Virus record (IMG/VR): IMGVR_UViG_3300020580_000051
Coordinates: 1 to 25,745 of that record
Length of the DNA: 25,745 bases
Origin: a virus
Strand: one strand, 5' to 3'
The translations under genes were made by a program, and so were the position numbers. Positions 1 to 7,840 of the stretch are shown piece by piece; the first letter of the stretch is position 1; every line of letters begins with the position of its first letter. Below the pieces are notes generated by a model, which made no database searches, was not told where the DNA came from, and saw only the letters and a list, made by a program, of their open reading frames with translations.

Positions 1-181
1 TGCCGGCCGCGGTGATGCCGGATTGATAGACGTTGTTCAAGCCGCCGGCCAGCCCATTCAGCCAGGTGCCGTCGACCGCGCCGAAGCCGTTGACCGGCGG
101 GTTGCCAACCACGGCAAAGGCTGCGCTGACGCTTGCGGCGATCAGGGCGCCGGCGAGCATGTTTAGAATCGTCTTGAGCAT
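1..181 (-). CDS. Signal-peptide protein, cut by window edge
   Basis: The reading frame opens at an ATG (bases 181-179) with a clear ribosome binding site, GGGAGAA, six bases upstream, and runs off the left edge after about 60 codons. The N-terminus has a lysine, then a hydrophobic run and an A-F-A end, which looks like a Sec signal peptide with cleavage near residue 23. After it the chain is rich in Gly and Asn. I do not recognise the family. It follows the gp4-like gene in a capsid operon, where tail or receptor-binding proteins are expected. Its leader (GGGAGAACTGAAATG) closely resembles that of the other signal-peptide gene at 9790-11178, and both proteins begin M-L-K. An exported or envelope-located phage protein is an inference. 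Confidence 0.6.
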   Translation of the reverse strand, partial: MLKTILNMLAGALIAASVSAAFAVVGNPPVNGFGAVDGTWLNGLAGGLNNVYQSGITAAG

Positions 182-219
182 TTCAGTTCTCCCATTGAGA
201 TGAAAAGCGAAATACAACC

Positions 220-999
220 TTACGGTGTATCCGAGCGATAGTTGTAAGCAGCCCCGCCGTTGTTGATCAGTTCGCGCGGCATCCTCAGCGTGGGGATCTG
301 GGCATTGGCCTTGCGAATGATGTTCTTGCCCTGGGCGGCGAGCCCATTCAGCGAGGAATCGGCCGGCATCTGGAAGCCGACCTTGAAGCGTCGCGCCAGG
401 CACCATTTCAAGGCCGCGCCGTATTCCGGCGGAAAGGCCACGCTGGCCTGTAGATTGGGAAATCGCGGCAGCGTCTGCTTGCAGAGGATATGGAGCTCAT
501 AGATCGACTGCTGTGGCACCGGCCACGGCTTCAAGGTGGCGACCGGCCAGCCCGGATCGTAAAACACGGCCGCCGAAAACGTGCCGAGCGTCTTCAGCCG
601 GATCGCGGCATAATCCTCATAGGCGTCGATGACTTCCAGCGGCCAGTCGAACGGCTGGGTGCCGGCATTCGGCGCCGGCATGCCGTTGTTGGAGAGTTGC
701 CTTAAGAATGCATATTCCAGCCGGTCCGGCCGCGGGTTGATATTGAAGTTCTGCCCAGCGCCGACCGTGTAGGACTGCGCGCCGGTGGACGCAAAACCGT
801 AATCCACCAACTGATAGACCATATAGCGCTCATGCTGCCACTGCGCGATCAGGTCATTGGCGAAATCCAGTGCCATGCTGCTTATCGCCGGCTCGACGCT
901 TTCGTCGATACCGACCACGCCGGCGATGATCAGGGCCTGCGTCAGCAGCGCCGAGACGACATACGGTGCCGGCAGCTGCTGGGCGGGGGCATTGGCCAT
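220..999 (-). CDS. P22 gp4-like head-tail tail accessory factor
   Basis: The protein has 259 residues. The N-terminal half (residues 13-55) is helical with a V-x-x-L-L-T-x-A-L pattern and an A-N-D-L-I-A-Q-W segment. This is followed by S-Y-T-V-G-A-G and I-N-P-R-P-D-R-L-E-Y-A (about residues 76-97). That order is typical of the gp4-like tail accessory/head-completion proteins of P22-type podoviruses, which bind under the portal and start tail assembly. The start is the ATG directly after the upstream TAA (TAAATG), so the two genes abut. Position after the coat gene agrees with the P22 gene order. A 220-base gap to the left holds only the leader of the next gene. Family placement rests on motif memory, not on a search. 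Confidence 0.7.
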   Translation of the reverse strand: MANAPAQQLPAPYVVSALLTQALIIAGVVGIDESVEPAISSMALDFANDLIAQWQHERYMVYQLVDYGFASTGAQSYTVGAGQNFNINPRPDRLEYAFLRQLSNNGMPAPNAGTQPFDWPLEVIDAYEDYAAIRLKTLGTFSAAVFYDPGWPVATLKPWPVPQQSIYELHILCKQTLPRFPNLQASVAFPPEYGAALKWCLARRFKVGFQMPADSSLNGLAAQGKNIIRKANAQIPTLRMPRELINNGGAAYNYRSDTP

Positions 1000-1665
1000 T
1001 TACAGGCCGAGCTCGGTCTTGATGCGCGCGTTGCTCCAGCGCTTGTCGATCTTGACGTTGTTGGTCTCCGCCAGTTCGAACAGCGCCTTGCGCTCGAGCG
1101 CAGCGTGCGGATCTTCCGGAGCGAGCGTTTCAACCGCAACGCGCGCTTCATTTTCCGATGCCTCGTCAGGCACCGCGGCAACCGGCGCAGCCGGCTGATT
1201 CTGCGGCAGCGCCGCCATCACCGCGGCGACCACGGCGGCGATCGCAGTTGCGTCGATGCTGCCCGCACCCTGGGTCTTGGCGGACAGCGACTGCGCGACC
1301 ACTTCGGCGAGGCGTTGGGTTTCCGACTTTGCCGGCGAGGCCTTGCCGGTCATGTCGATCCGCTTGATGGCGGGCGGCACAGGCGACCACTCCGGACCGA
1401 GCGCGATCACTTCGTCCTTGCTTTTGACGAGCTTGGGCTCTTCGCTCTTGTGGTACATCCATGCCGGAAACGGCCGATAGCGGTACGGCTTGAAATACTG
1501 CCCGTAGTGCTTGTGCTTCTTGAACGCGGCATAATCGGTGATGTGGGGCGGCTCGACGTCGGGCTGCCATTCTTCATCCTCGCCCTGCGTATTGGCCCAG
1601 GCGCCAGGCGACCATTTGTCGACGTGAATGCCTTCGAGCAGCGCTTCGTTGAGTTCTTCGGCCAT
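1000..1665 (-). CDS. Virion-module protein with C-terminal SAP/HeH-like motif
   Basis: I choose the ATG at 1665 (M-A-E-E-L-N), 221 residues, because AAAGGA lies seven bases upstream; an in-frame TTG at 1683 has no such site. The N-terminal 90 residues are rich in Trp, Tyr, His and Pro. A middle stretch (about 110-175) is Ala/Pro/Gln-rich and looks flexible. The last 30 residues (L-F-E-L-A-E-T-N-N-V-K-I-D then R-W-S-N-A-R-I) resemble the helix-extension-helix or SAP-like motif found at the ends of small phage structural and DNA-associated proteins. The function is unknown; the position between coat and gp4 suggests a head or head-tail component. It ends with TAA immediately before the next ATG. 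Confidence 0.6.
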   Translation of the reverse strand: MAEELNEALLEGIHVDKWSPGAWANTQGEDEEWQPDVEPPHITDYAAFKKHKHYGQYFKPYRYRPFPAWMYHKSEEPKLVKSKDEVIALGPEWSPVPPAIKRIDMTGKASPAKSETQRLAEVVAQSLSAKTQGAGSIDATAIAAVVAAVMAALPQNQPAAPVAAVPDEASENEARVAVETLAPEDPHAALERKALFELAETNNVKIDKRWSNARIKTELGL

Positions 1666-1706
1666 CGGTTTTCCTTTAAACAATCATTTCGGGGTGATCA
1701 TGCGCG

Positions 1707-2120
1707 TCACTCTTGCGCGATAGGCTCCATAGCCTTTGGCGCGGCATACAGTGGAATCTCGCCGCGCGGCGGCAGCCTCATATGATCTTCGACCCATCCG
1801 GCACCGAGCTTTTCGGCCTCTTCGGCGCTGGCGACATGCACCCAGACATGGTCGTGACGCTTGTCGTAGAAACTCGGCGGGATCGACGGGTCGGAGTGAT
1901 GGGTGCGCGAGAACATCATCTTCGGATATTCGAAGCTGTCGGCTTCAATGCCGTGATGGTCGATCGCGTTGGCGACCTGCGCCAGATTGAAATGGGTCGG
2001 CTCGACGCCAAGCTCGGCTGCGACCGCTTCGACGAACTTGACATGATGGCGCTCTTCGGCCGGCATCAGCGCGAGATGAAAATCGGGGCGCAGCTTGTCG
2101 GCCGCTTCTTTGGGGGTCAT
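1707..2120 (-). CDS. Hypothetical protein downstream of coat
   Basis: The likely start is the ATG at 2120 (M-T-P-K-E-A-A-D), 137 residues, with GGAGAAAT upstream; the longer frame from 2162 lacks a good site. The protein is soluble, His-rich in the middle (D-H-H-G, R-T-H-H, D-K-R-H-D-H-V-W-V-H-V-A) and ends in a Pro/Ala-rich tail. The D-K-R-H-D-H-V-W-V-H-V-A-S-A-E-E-A stretch looks like the strand and helix of a small alpha/beta fold. I do not recognise the family. It lies 63 bases after the coat stop and is probably co-transcribed with it. Confidence 0.55.
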   Translation of the reverse strand: MTPKEAADKLRPDFHLALMPAEERHHVKFVEAVAAELGVEPTHFNLAQVANAIDHHGIEADSFEYPKMMFSRTHHSDPSIPPSFYDKRHDHVWVHVASAEEAEKLGAGWVEDHMRLPPRGEIPLYAAPKAMEPIAQE

Positions 2121-2183
2121 GGGGATTTCTCCTGTCCAGATGAAAGAAAAGCGAGGCGCCATTTGACGCCTCGCGAGATGATG

Positions 2184-3434
2184 TCAGAGGGCGTCGCAGA
2201 CTTGACTCCCCCATTCTCCCCTCGGCCAGAAAAACCCGAAGAGAACGTCGACACGATCAACCGGCTGGTCGGTGCCGGGCTCGTAACAGACCAGCGACCG
2301 CAGCGAACAGCGGTCATAGTCATGCCGCGCCGATTCCACGACGCCCTTGCCGTTCGGCGGCATCCAGAGCGGCGCAATCACAAGCGACACGGCGCTACGT
2401 TCGAACGCGATCGACTGACGATAGGTGACGGATGCGTTGGCGAACGGCGTGATCACCGCATTGTTGGCCGGCGCGGCCGTCACCGTCATGTAAGCCTGCG
2501 CGGTATAGGGCAGGCCCGCATAAGGCACCTGCGAGGCCGGCGGGATCAGCGCCGGATAGACCGGGATCGAGGTCGCGCCCGCCGGCACGTTTGAGGTGAC
2601 AGTGAACTGGCGCGGCAGACCGGTGGAGGCGAACGTGTTCCGGTTGACGGCATTGACGCCGGCAATGGTGATGATGTCGCCCTGGTTGAGGGTGCCGACC
2701 AGCGCCGTGATCGTGACCGCGGTGCCGGTCTGGTTGGCACCGTTGACGGTCGCAGTCGTCGCCGATCCCGTGGTGTGCTTGATCACGGTCTGGTCGCGGA
2801 ACATGTCGAAGCCCAAGGCATTCTTCATGTGACCGCTAGTGAACTGATCCGAGATCTTGGTCGCCGGATTGAACTGGCCCGACAGCGATGCCACCAGCTT
2901 GGCGTCGGTGTGCGGATCGTTGGCGAGTTTCCATGGCTCGCCCGGAGGCGCCGAATTGTCGTCCAGCAGCGCGCCGGCATTCAATACGGCGGTCTGGTTG
3001 ATCGCCAGGATGTTGTTGTTGGCGTCGACCACGGCGGCCGCGTTACACACGGCACCTTGCGAGGAGAACATCAAGGTCTGGGCGACGTTGCCGGCGAGCT
3101 TCGCCATGCGCGGCATGATGAAGCGCTCGGCATAGTCCTGGATCGAGAGCGTCCGCTCCGCGGTGGTGAAGGCGATATCGACGTGACGCTGGGTCGAAAC
3201 CGTCAGCACTTCCTGCTGCTCGATGGTGTCCTGCAGCGACAGGCCCGGACCATCGGTCACGGAATAGTCGTTCGGAACACGCACGCGCAGCTGCGCGCCG
3301 ATCTTGGCGCCTTCTTCGCCGAACCGGTTGTCATAGTCGCGATTGACCGATTTCAGGAAGGTCTGATAGTTCAAAAAAAGCGGCAGAGAATACCGAGTGA
3401 TCATGCTCGGCGTCAGCAGATTGTTGCCGGCCAT
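2184..3434 (-). CDS. Major capsid protein, P22 coat family
   Basis: The protein has 416 residues, close to the 430 of the P22 coat protein. It starts M-A-G-N-N-L-L-T-P-S-M-I-T with AGGAGCC upstream. The N-terminal part contains R-V-R-V-P-N-D-Y, then Q-R-H-V-D-I-A-F-T-T and L-S-I-Q-D-Y-A-E-R-F-I-M-P, a pattern seen in P22-like coat proteins of many alphaproteobacterial phages. The middle (about 230-310) is a Thr/Ala/Val-rich insertion with T-I-A-G-V-N-A-V-N, likely a beta-rich surface domain. The C-terminus carries L-V-C-Y-E-P and V-D-V-L-F-G. The protein forms the icosahedral shell around the scaffold coded directly upstream. Confidence 0.85.
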   Translation of the reverse strand: MAGNNLLTPSMITRYSLPLFLNYQTFLKSVNRDYDNRFGEEGAKIGAQLRVRVPNDYSVTDGPGLSLQDTIEQQEVLTVSTQRHVDIAFTTAERTLSIQDYAERFIMPRMAKLAGNVAQTLMFSSQGAVCNAAAVVDANNNILAINQTAVLNAGALLDDNSAPPGEPWKLANDPHTDAKLVASLSGQFNPATKISDQFTSGHMKNALGFDMFRDQTVIKHTTGSATTATVNGANQTGTAVTITALVGTLNQGDIITIAGVNAVNRNTFASTGLPRQFTVTSNVPAGATSIPVYPALIPPASQVPYAGLPYTAQAYMTVTAAPANNAVITPFANASVTYRQSIAFERSAVSLVIAPLWMPPNGKGVVESARHDYDRCSLRSLVCYEPGTDQPVDRVDVLFGFFWPRGEWGSQVCDAL

Positions 3435-3771
3435 CGGGTGTGGCTCCTGGGATGCGGCGCCACCTCTAAGGGCGCACGATGTTTAAGGGGATGCGACGCG
3501 AAGCGGTCGCGGTTTCTCCCAGAGCCCGAGTCTGAGAAAGGCGAATTGGCGGGACAGAAAACCCGGTTCTCGATATCCGGTTCGGATCGGTGATCAGCCT
3601 AGCGGTTCGCAGTCACCGCAATCGTTTTGGCCTGCGCAAGTGCTCGCATGTGACGCCTGCGATGAGAGGCGGGTTTTTTTAAACCATCACCGCGTCGCCC
3701 GAGGCGCGGATATTTTACAGGCGCGTATCCTCCGTTGATCGACGGAGTCGGTGTAGAAAGGTCTAGACGAT
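3435..3771. other. Long spacer between scaffold and coat genes
   Basis: These 337 bases contain no convincing gene. Just after the scaffold stop there is a perfect six-base hairpin (CTCCGT at 3730-3735 with ACGGAG at 3742-3747). A second inverted repeat (CGCCT at 3654-3658 and AGGCG at 3667-3671) is followed on the plus strand by GG and seven T, so it could stop plus-strand transcription. On the minus strand the A run comes first, so it would not be an intrinsic terminator for the operon. The stretch is the 5' leader of the coat message; separate control or mRNA processing that favours coat over scaffold is possible. A 16-codon ATG frame (3599-3649) has no ribosome binding site and I do not call it. 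Confidence 0.5.
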
Positions 3772-4674
3772 TTACGCCCGGCGCTTCAGAAGCCCGTCGA
3801 CGCCCTGTGACTTCGCCCATTTCTCCCATTGGGCGTCGGTCATCTTGTCGTTGCCGTCCGGCGTGGTCGGGTCGACCTCGAGCGCGGGGGCCAGCGGCGA
3901 GACGCGAGGGGCTGGCGCCGGCGCTTTGCTGATGGCCGCGGGTTTCGGCTCTGGCGCGGCCGGCTTCGGTTCGGGGGTCTTCAGCGCATCGGCCATTCGG
4001 GTCAGCTCCGCAATCCGGCGACGGGAATCCATACCGACCAGGGACGCCGCCTTTTCCTGGTCCTTGGCGAGTTTATCGAAGATCTTGTGGGCGCCGGCCT
4101 TGTCGACCGCGAGCACGTCGGCGACGAAGTCGTCATTGGTGGCACCGATCGCGTTCAAGATGCCCAGGCTCTCGCCGAAATCCGCGAATGCGCCTTCACC
4201 GGCCGATCGCACAGCCAGCGTGTCTTCATAGAGACGGTCCTTGGCGGCTTGCATCTTGACCGCAGTGGCAAAATCCTGTGTCCCGGGCGCGGCGGCAGGT
4301 GCGGCAACCTTTGGTGTTGCTGCGGCGGCAGGATCAGCCTGCATGCGCTCGATGATGGCCGCAAGATCGGCCGCGCGCTGCTCGGCAGCTTCGCGCGCCG
4401 ATTTCTCCTCGCGCTTTTCCTGCCGCAGTTCGGCAATCGTGCGCTGGAACCACGGCGTCTGGCCGCGATTGCCATGGGCCGGCGCGGGCGCCGGTGCCGG
4501 GTCGGGAGTGGCAGCAGGATCGGCAACAATCGGATCAGCGGCAGGCGCAGGCGCAGCCGCCGCGGGATCGGCGACAAGCGCTGGATCGACGGGATCGACG
4601 ACCGGATCAGCCGCGATCACATCATCCGGCGCGCGGCAAGCGGAATTCAAATAGAGATGACGCAGGATATTCAT
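3772..4674 (-). CDS. Capsid scaffolding protein
   Basis: The protein has 300 residues. Residues 20-70 are a low-complexity Ala/Pro/Asp stretch. Residues 75-115 (W-F-Q-R-T-I-A-E-L-R-Q-E-K-R-E-E-K) form a charged coiled coil. A helical middle is followed by a second Ala/Pro/Lys linker (230-265), and the chain ends with a basic helix (Q-W-E-K-W-A-K-S-Q-G, then L-L-K-R-R-A). A flexible, helical, highly charged protein with a basic C-terminal helix, coded between portal and coat, fits the scaffolding proteins of P22-type phages, whose basic C-terminus binds coat. No motif proves it. The ATG has AGAGG seven bases upstream and lies 10 bases after the previous stop. Confidence 0.7.
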   Translation of the reverse strand: MNILRHLYLNSACRAPDDVIAADPVVDPVDPALVADPAAAAPAPAADPIVADPAATPDPAPAPAPAHGNRGQTPWFQRTIAELRQEKREEKSAREAAEQRAADLAAIIERMQADPAAAATPKVAAPAAAPGTQDFATAVKMQAAKDRLYEDTLAVRSAGEGAFADFGESLGILNAIGATNDDFVADVLAVDKAGAHKIFDKLAKDQEKAASLVGMDSRRRIAELTRMADALKTPEPKPAAPEPKPAAISKAPAPAPRVSPLAPALEVDPTTPDGNDKMTDAQWEKWAKSQGVDGLLKRRA

Positions 4675-4684
4675 GAGGTATCCT

Positions 4685-5176
4685 CTAGTGTCTGGTTGCG
4701 GTGGTGCTCAAAAGCCTGGCGAGATGCGAAGGCTCGGCATGGTTGCCATAGGTGGTCGCGATCTGCTTGACCTCGTGGCGGTCGCCGGCGAATTGCTGGC
4801 TGTCTTTTGCCAGCTGCACCGGCGTGTGCTGCGAATCGAGCGACAGGATTTCCTGCACCACCAGCGCCTTGTGGATCCGCTCCTTGTCCTTGTCCGGGAC
4901 GTCGGGACGGGCCAATAGGCCAGCCAGCGCGCGGCGGACATCCTCGGCAAAGTTCTGGTAATGGCTCTCGACATAGCAGGTTTGCGGATCGGCGCCGCAG
5001 CGGAAGCCGACCTCGGTCCAGAACGCGCGGAATTTTTCCGAGCGACCGGCGTCGCCCAGCAGGCCCTTGCGGCATTGTTCGAAGAATTCGCCAGCGGCCT
5101 CCTTGCACTCGTGATCGAAGAATTTCACGAGCTTGCGGACTTCGCTGCGGGTCAGGTTTTCGCCGTCGACGATCAT
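4685..5176 (-). CDS. Hypothetical protein between portal and scaffold
   Basis: The likely start is the ATG at 5176 (M-I-V-D-G-E-N-L-T), 163 residues, which overlaps the previous stop as ATGA and has GTGAGG upstream; a start at 5191 (M-G-E-A-S-M) is also possible. The protein is mostly helical and charged. It has four Cys (D-H-E-C-K-E, F-E-Q-C-R-K, F-R-C-G, Q-T-C-Y) and a segment H-Y-Q-N-F-A-E-D-V-R-R-A-L-A-G-L-L-A. I do not recognise it. Together with the two genes before it, it forms a translationally coupled block of small proteins between portal and scaffold, a place where P22 has no gene. Confidence 0.6.
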   Translation of the reverse strand: MIVDGENLTRSEVRKLVKFFDHECKEAAGEFFEQCRKGLLGDAGRSEKFRAFWTEVGFRCGADPQTCYVESHYQNFAEDVRRALAGLLARPDVPDKDKERIHKALVVQEILSLDSQHTPVQLAKDSQQFAGDRHEVKQIATTYGNHAEPSHLARLLSTTATRH

Positions 5177-5409
5177 ACTAGCCTCACCCATCCCGACGAC
5201 ATCGACCACGATGGCGGGCGCAATTCGAGCAACCGCTCGGTCGCCGCCACGCGCCTGGCGTTCGCCTCGAGGAATTCCTGGTACAGGTTTGTCAGCGCGC
5301 GCTGGCTCTGTTCGATCGAGTCGGCCGCCTCGACAATTCTGGCGCGGTCTGCGGCGCTCAGTCTCGTTTCGGTCGCGATGATGCGGAGTTCGTCGGAAAG
5401 ATCGGTCAT
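5173..5409 (-). CDS. Small helical protein, coupled to neighbours
   Basis: This gene has 78 codons from the ATG at 5409 (M-T-D-L-S-D-E-L). Its start overlaps the stop of the DUF2158 gene (ATGA) and its own stop overlaps the next start (ATGA again), so it sits in a three-gene coupled block. The sequence is one long amphipathic helical region (residues 2-66: heptad-like L, I, A spacing with many Glu and Arg), so a coiled coil is likely. No family is recognised. The overlap at both ends is the main support for its reality. Confidence 0.6.
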   Translation of the reverse strand: MTDLSDELRIIATETRLSAADRARIVEAADSIEQSQRALTNLYQEFLEANARRVAATERLLELRPPSWSMSSGWVRLV

Positions 5410-5663
5410 TGACCCGCCCATCCTGAATTGAACGCATTTTGTGCGGTGCCTTGTTCGATCCTGCGAAGGCCAGAGCGGGGCAACACCAATTCGCGATAAT
5501 CGAAACCGTCGCGGTGAACCGATGCGGACTCATCGAACCACACAGTTTCAATCACACCATCGGGGTAAACATCGGCGACAGTCATGCTCGGACCACCGCT
5601 GATCAATCTAACGATCGTTCCCCTCGCAAATTCAGATTTCACTCTGTCAAATTCTTCACTCAT
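5406..5663 (-). CDS. DUF2158/YodC-like small protein
   Basis: The protein has 85 residues. Residues 13-43 read G-T-I-V-R-L-I-S-G-G-P-S-M-T-V and then I-E-T-V-W-F-D. This is the hallmark of the DUF2158 (YodC-like) family of small beta-barrel proteins: G-x-x-V-x-L-x-S-G-G-P-x-M-T-V followed by a W-F motif. The family's function is not known. The ATG overlaps the portal stop (ATGA), and the next gene overlaps this stop. Members are common as short host genes, so its presence inside a capsid operon is unusual and may represent a captured accessory gene. Confidence 0.75.
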   Translation of the reverse strand: MSEEFDRVKSEFARGTIVRLISGGPSMTVADVYPDGVIETVWFDESASVHRDGFDYRELVLPRSGLRRIEQGTAQNAFNSGWAGQ

Positions 5664-7840
5664 TGCACCGGTTCCGGTTCGTTTTGCGCGGCGATATTGG
5701 CCGCGTTGGCCTGCTCGATGATGTTGAAGACGTGACCGCGGGTCTGCGAGGCGATCTCGTGCTCGATCTGGGCCTTTTGCTGCGGCGTTACCGCATGTTC
5801 GAGGATCGCCTCGATCAAGACCCTCATGCGCTCGCTTTCGGCCTTGAAGGCGTCGATGTCGCGCTTTTCGTCGCGGCCGCGGACCTTGAGCTTTTCATCG
5901 GCGAGCTTGGTCATCAACTCGGCATTGAGCTTGATGCCTTCGTTGATCTGGTTCTGCATCTCGGCCAGTTGCGGATTCTGGCCGTCATCGAACAGCCATG
6001 GGCTGGTGTGCTTGATCCATTTCTGGATCCGTTCGGCCATCTCCTGGGCGCCGGCGAAGTCGCCGTTCTTTAGCGCCAGATCGCCCATGATCGCGGTCAA
6101 TTCCTTGTTCGATGCGATGATCTGCGTCATGGCATCCCAGGCCTGCTGGCGCTGGGTGGCATAATTCGGACCAGGATCGGAGAGCACTTCGTATTCGCCG
6201 ACCAGCGGATTGAAGATGATCTCTTCCGCAGTCTCTGTTTCCTTCTTGATCCGTTTGAAGGCTTCTTTCGCGTCGGGGTCGATGGTGATGATCTTCTTGC
6301 TCAGATCCTCCCCCTCGACATGCAGAATACGCTTGGTGTCGTAGAGTTTCGGGTAGATGCCGATCAGCTGCTTTCCGAGATAGCGATACATGTCATACTG
6401 GTGCTCGGTGAAATGATAGGTCGCGACATTGCCGGTGCGCTGGCGCGCGTTGATGGTCTTGTCAGATTCCACTCCCCTTGGGTTTTCCTGACCCTGCGAC
6501 GCCTGCCATTGGCCCGTCACCATCATCGCCCAGCGTTCAGCGTCCTGCATGCCCTGCATGAAGACCGGCGCGATCTGCGGCGGCTCCTGGCGTTCCGGCT
6601 TAGCGACTGTCCGACCTTCCTCGCCTTCCTCCTGCACCCAGTCGTCATAACCGAGATAGGCATAGTCCTCGATGTTGGCGTTCGCCCATTCCTTTTCGTT
6701 GGTCTCGAACGCGCGAACCGGCCCGATATAGGGCGTCTTGCTTTGCAGCGCGCCGAACTGCACCTGGCCCGAGGCGTTGTAGTTGAGCATCTGCTGCGGC
6801 GAAATCTGCGAGCGGGTGTGGCCCTTGCAGTCCATCTTGCCGTCGATGATGGTCTTGATGCCATAGCAGGGGATGATCGGAATATATTGCCCGATCCAGC
6901 GGGTTTCGGGCTTGTCGCCGCGCTTGAGGATGCAATCACCCCCGATCAGATACCAGTTCACGGCTTGCGTAATGACGTCGCGGTATTTGCCCTCGATCTC
7001 GCCATTGTCGATCTGCTCGATGACCTTGTCGACCAGATCCTTGCCGGAATCCTTCTCCATGTCGGAGCGGTGGCCGCGGAATTCTGAGCCGTCCTCCAGC
7101 TTGTACCAGATCAGTTCGTCATTCTGCGCCTCGCGCTCATAGTACATCACGACCAGCACATGCTTGTCGGACAGCCAGAGCAGATCCTCGCCCAGCGTCG
7201 AGGAACCAACCTTGTCCTTGAACTTCCGATGCTCGCGGTTGAAGCGATCGCGCGGCACCTTGTCGAAGATGAAGCCGAAGCCGGCATCTGAGCCGTCCGG
7301 CTCCTTGGTGTCATAGTCGAGATAGACCGCGCGCGGATCCTTGACGTCCTTGATATAGACGTCCTGATCGAACGACTTGTCGTTAACGAACGCGGTCTCC
7401 AGCTGCAGGTAGCCGAACCCCCCATTGATCTGGTGGGTGATGGTGTTGCGATAGGCAATCGTCGCGCACGAGATATTCTCGGTACGGTCGATCAGCGCCT
7501 GCATGCCCTCGGCGGCATCCGCGGTCGCCTTGCTGCCCGTCGCCCGGATCCGGATTGAGGCCTTGTTCTGCATCGATTCGTTGATGACGAGGCGATTGTG
7601 CGGCTCGACGATATTGATAGTGAGGCACGGTTTGCGCTTGCCGTCGCGGTCGGCGAAAATCTTGTCCGGCCAGCCGTAATGGTTGCGGTCGTCCTGGTGC
7701 GCGAACTTGGTGTCCTCGAGGCTGTTCTTGTAGGCCTCATCATACCAGTTCTTGCAGCGCAGGAAGCGCTGCCGCGCGCGATGAATGATCCGCTCATCGC
7801 CCGTTAAGGTCGGATCGTCGTCGCCGCCACCATCCGCCAT
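5660..7840 (-). CDS. Portal protein, P22 gp1-like
   Basis: The protein has 726 residues, nearly the length of the P22 portal (725). Near the N-terminus it has R-F-L-R-C-K-N-W-Y-D-E-A-Y, then D-I/K-E-D-T-K-F-A-H-Q-D-D-R-N-H-Y-G-W-P, P-C-L-T-I-N, and N-R-L-V-I-N-E, all typical of P22-like portals. Later come Q-I-N-G-G-F-G-Y-L, D-P-R-A-V-Y-L-D-Y and I-P-I-I-P-C-Y-G. The C-terminal 100 residues are a long charged helical region, as in the P22 portal barrel. Twelve copies would form the DNA entry ring. The ATG overlaps the terminase stop by one base (TGATG), so the two are coupled. Confidence 0.9.
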   Translation of the reverse strand: MADGGGDDDPTLTGDERIIHRARQRFLRCKNWYDEAYKNSLEDTKFAHQDDRNHYGWPDKIFADRDGKRKPCLTINIVEPHNRLVINESMQNKASIRIRATGSKATADAAEGMQALIDRTENISCATIAYRNTITHQINGGFGYLQLETAFVNDKSFDQDVYIKDVKDPRAVYLDYDTKEPDGSDAGFGFIFDKVPRDRFNREHRKFKDKVGSSTLGEDLLWLSDKHVLVVMYYEREAQNDELIWYKLEDGSEFRGHRSDMEKDSGKDLVDKVIEQIDNGEIEGKYRDVITQAVNWYLIGGDCILKRGDKPETRWIGQYIPIIPCYGIKTIIDGKMDCKGHTRSQISPQQMLNYNASGQVQFGALQSKTPYIGPVRAFETNEKEWANANIEDYAYLGYDDWVQEEGEEGRTVAKPERQEPPQIAPVFMQGMQDAERWAMMVTGQWQASQGQENPRGVESDKTINARQRTGNVATYHFTEHQYDMYRYLGKQLIGIYPKLYDTKRILHVEGEDLSKKIITIDPDAKEAFKRIKKETETAEEIIFNPLVGEYEVLSDPGPNYATQRQQAWDAMTQIIASNKELTAIMGDLALKNGDFAGAQEMAERIQKWIKHTSPWLFDDGQNPQLAEMQNQINEGIKLNAELMTKLADEKLKVRGRDEKRDIDAFKAESERMRVLIEAILEHAVTPQQKAQIEHEIASQTRGHVFNIIEQANAANIAAQNEPEPVQ

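Noticed and set aside
832-2594. Long plus-strand frames of 317 and 293 codons in the late region
   Set aside because: They are antisense to the coat, gp4-like and neighbouring genes and have Arg- and Gly-rich composition without domains.
3599-3649. Sixteen-codon ATG frame before the coat gene
   Set aside because: There is no ribosome binding site and no overlap with neighbours; it is likely chance.
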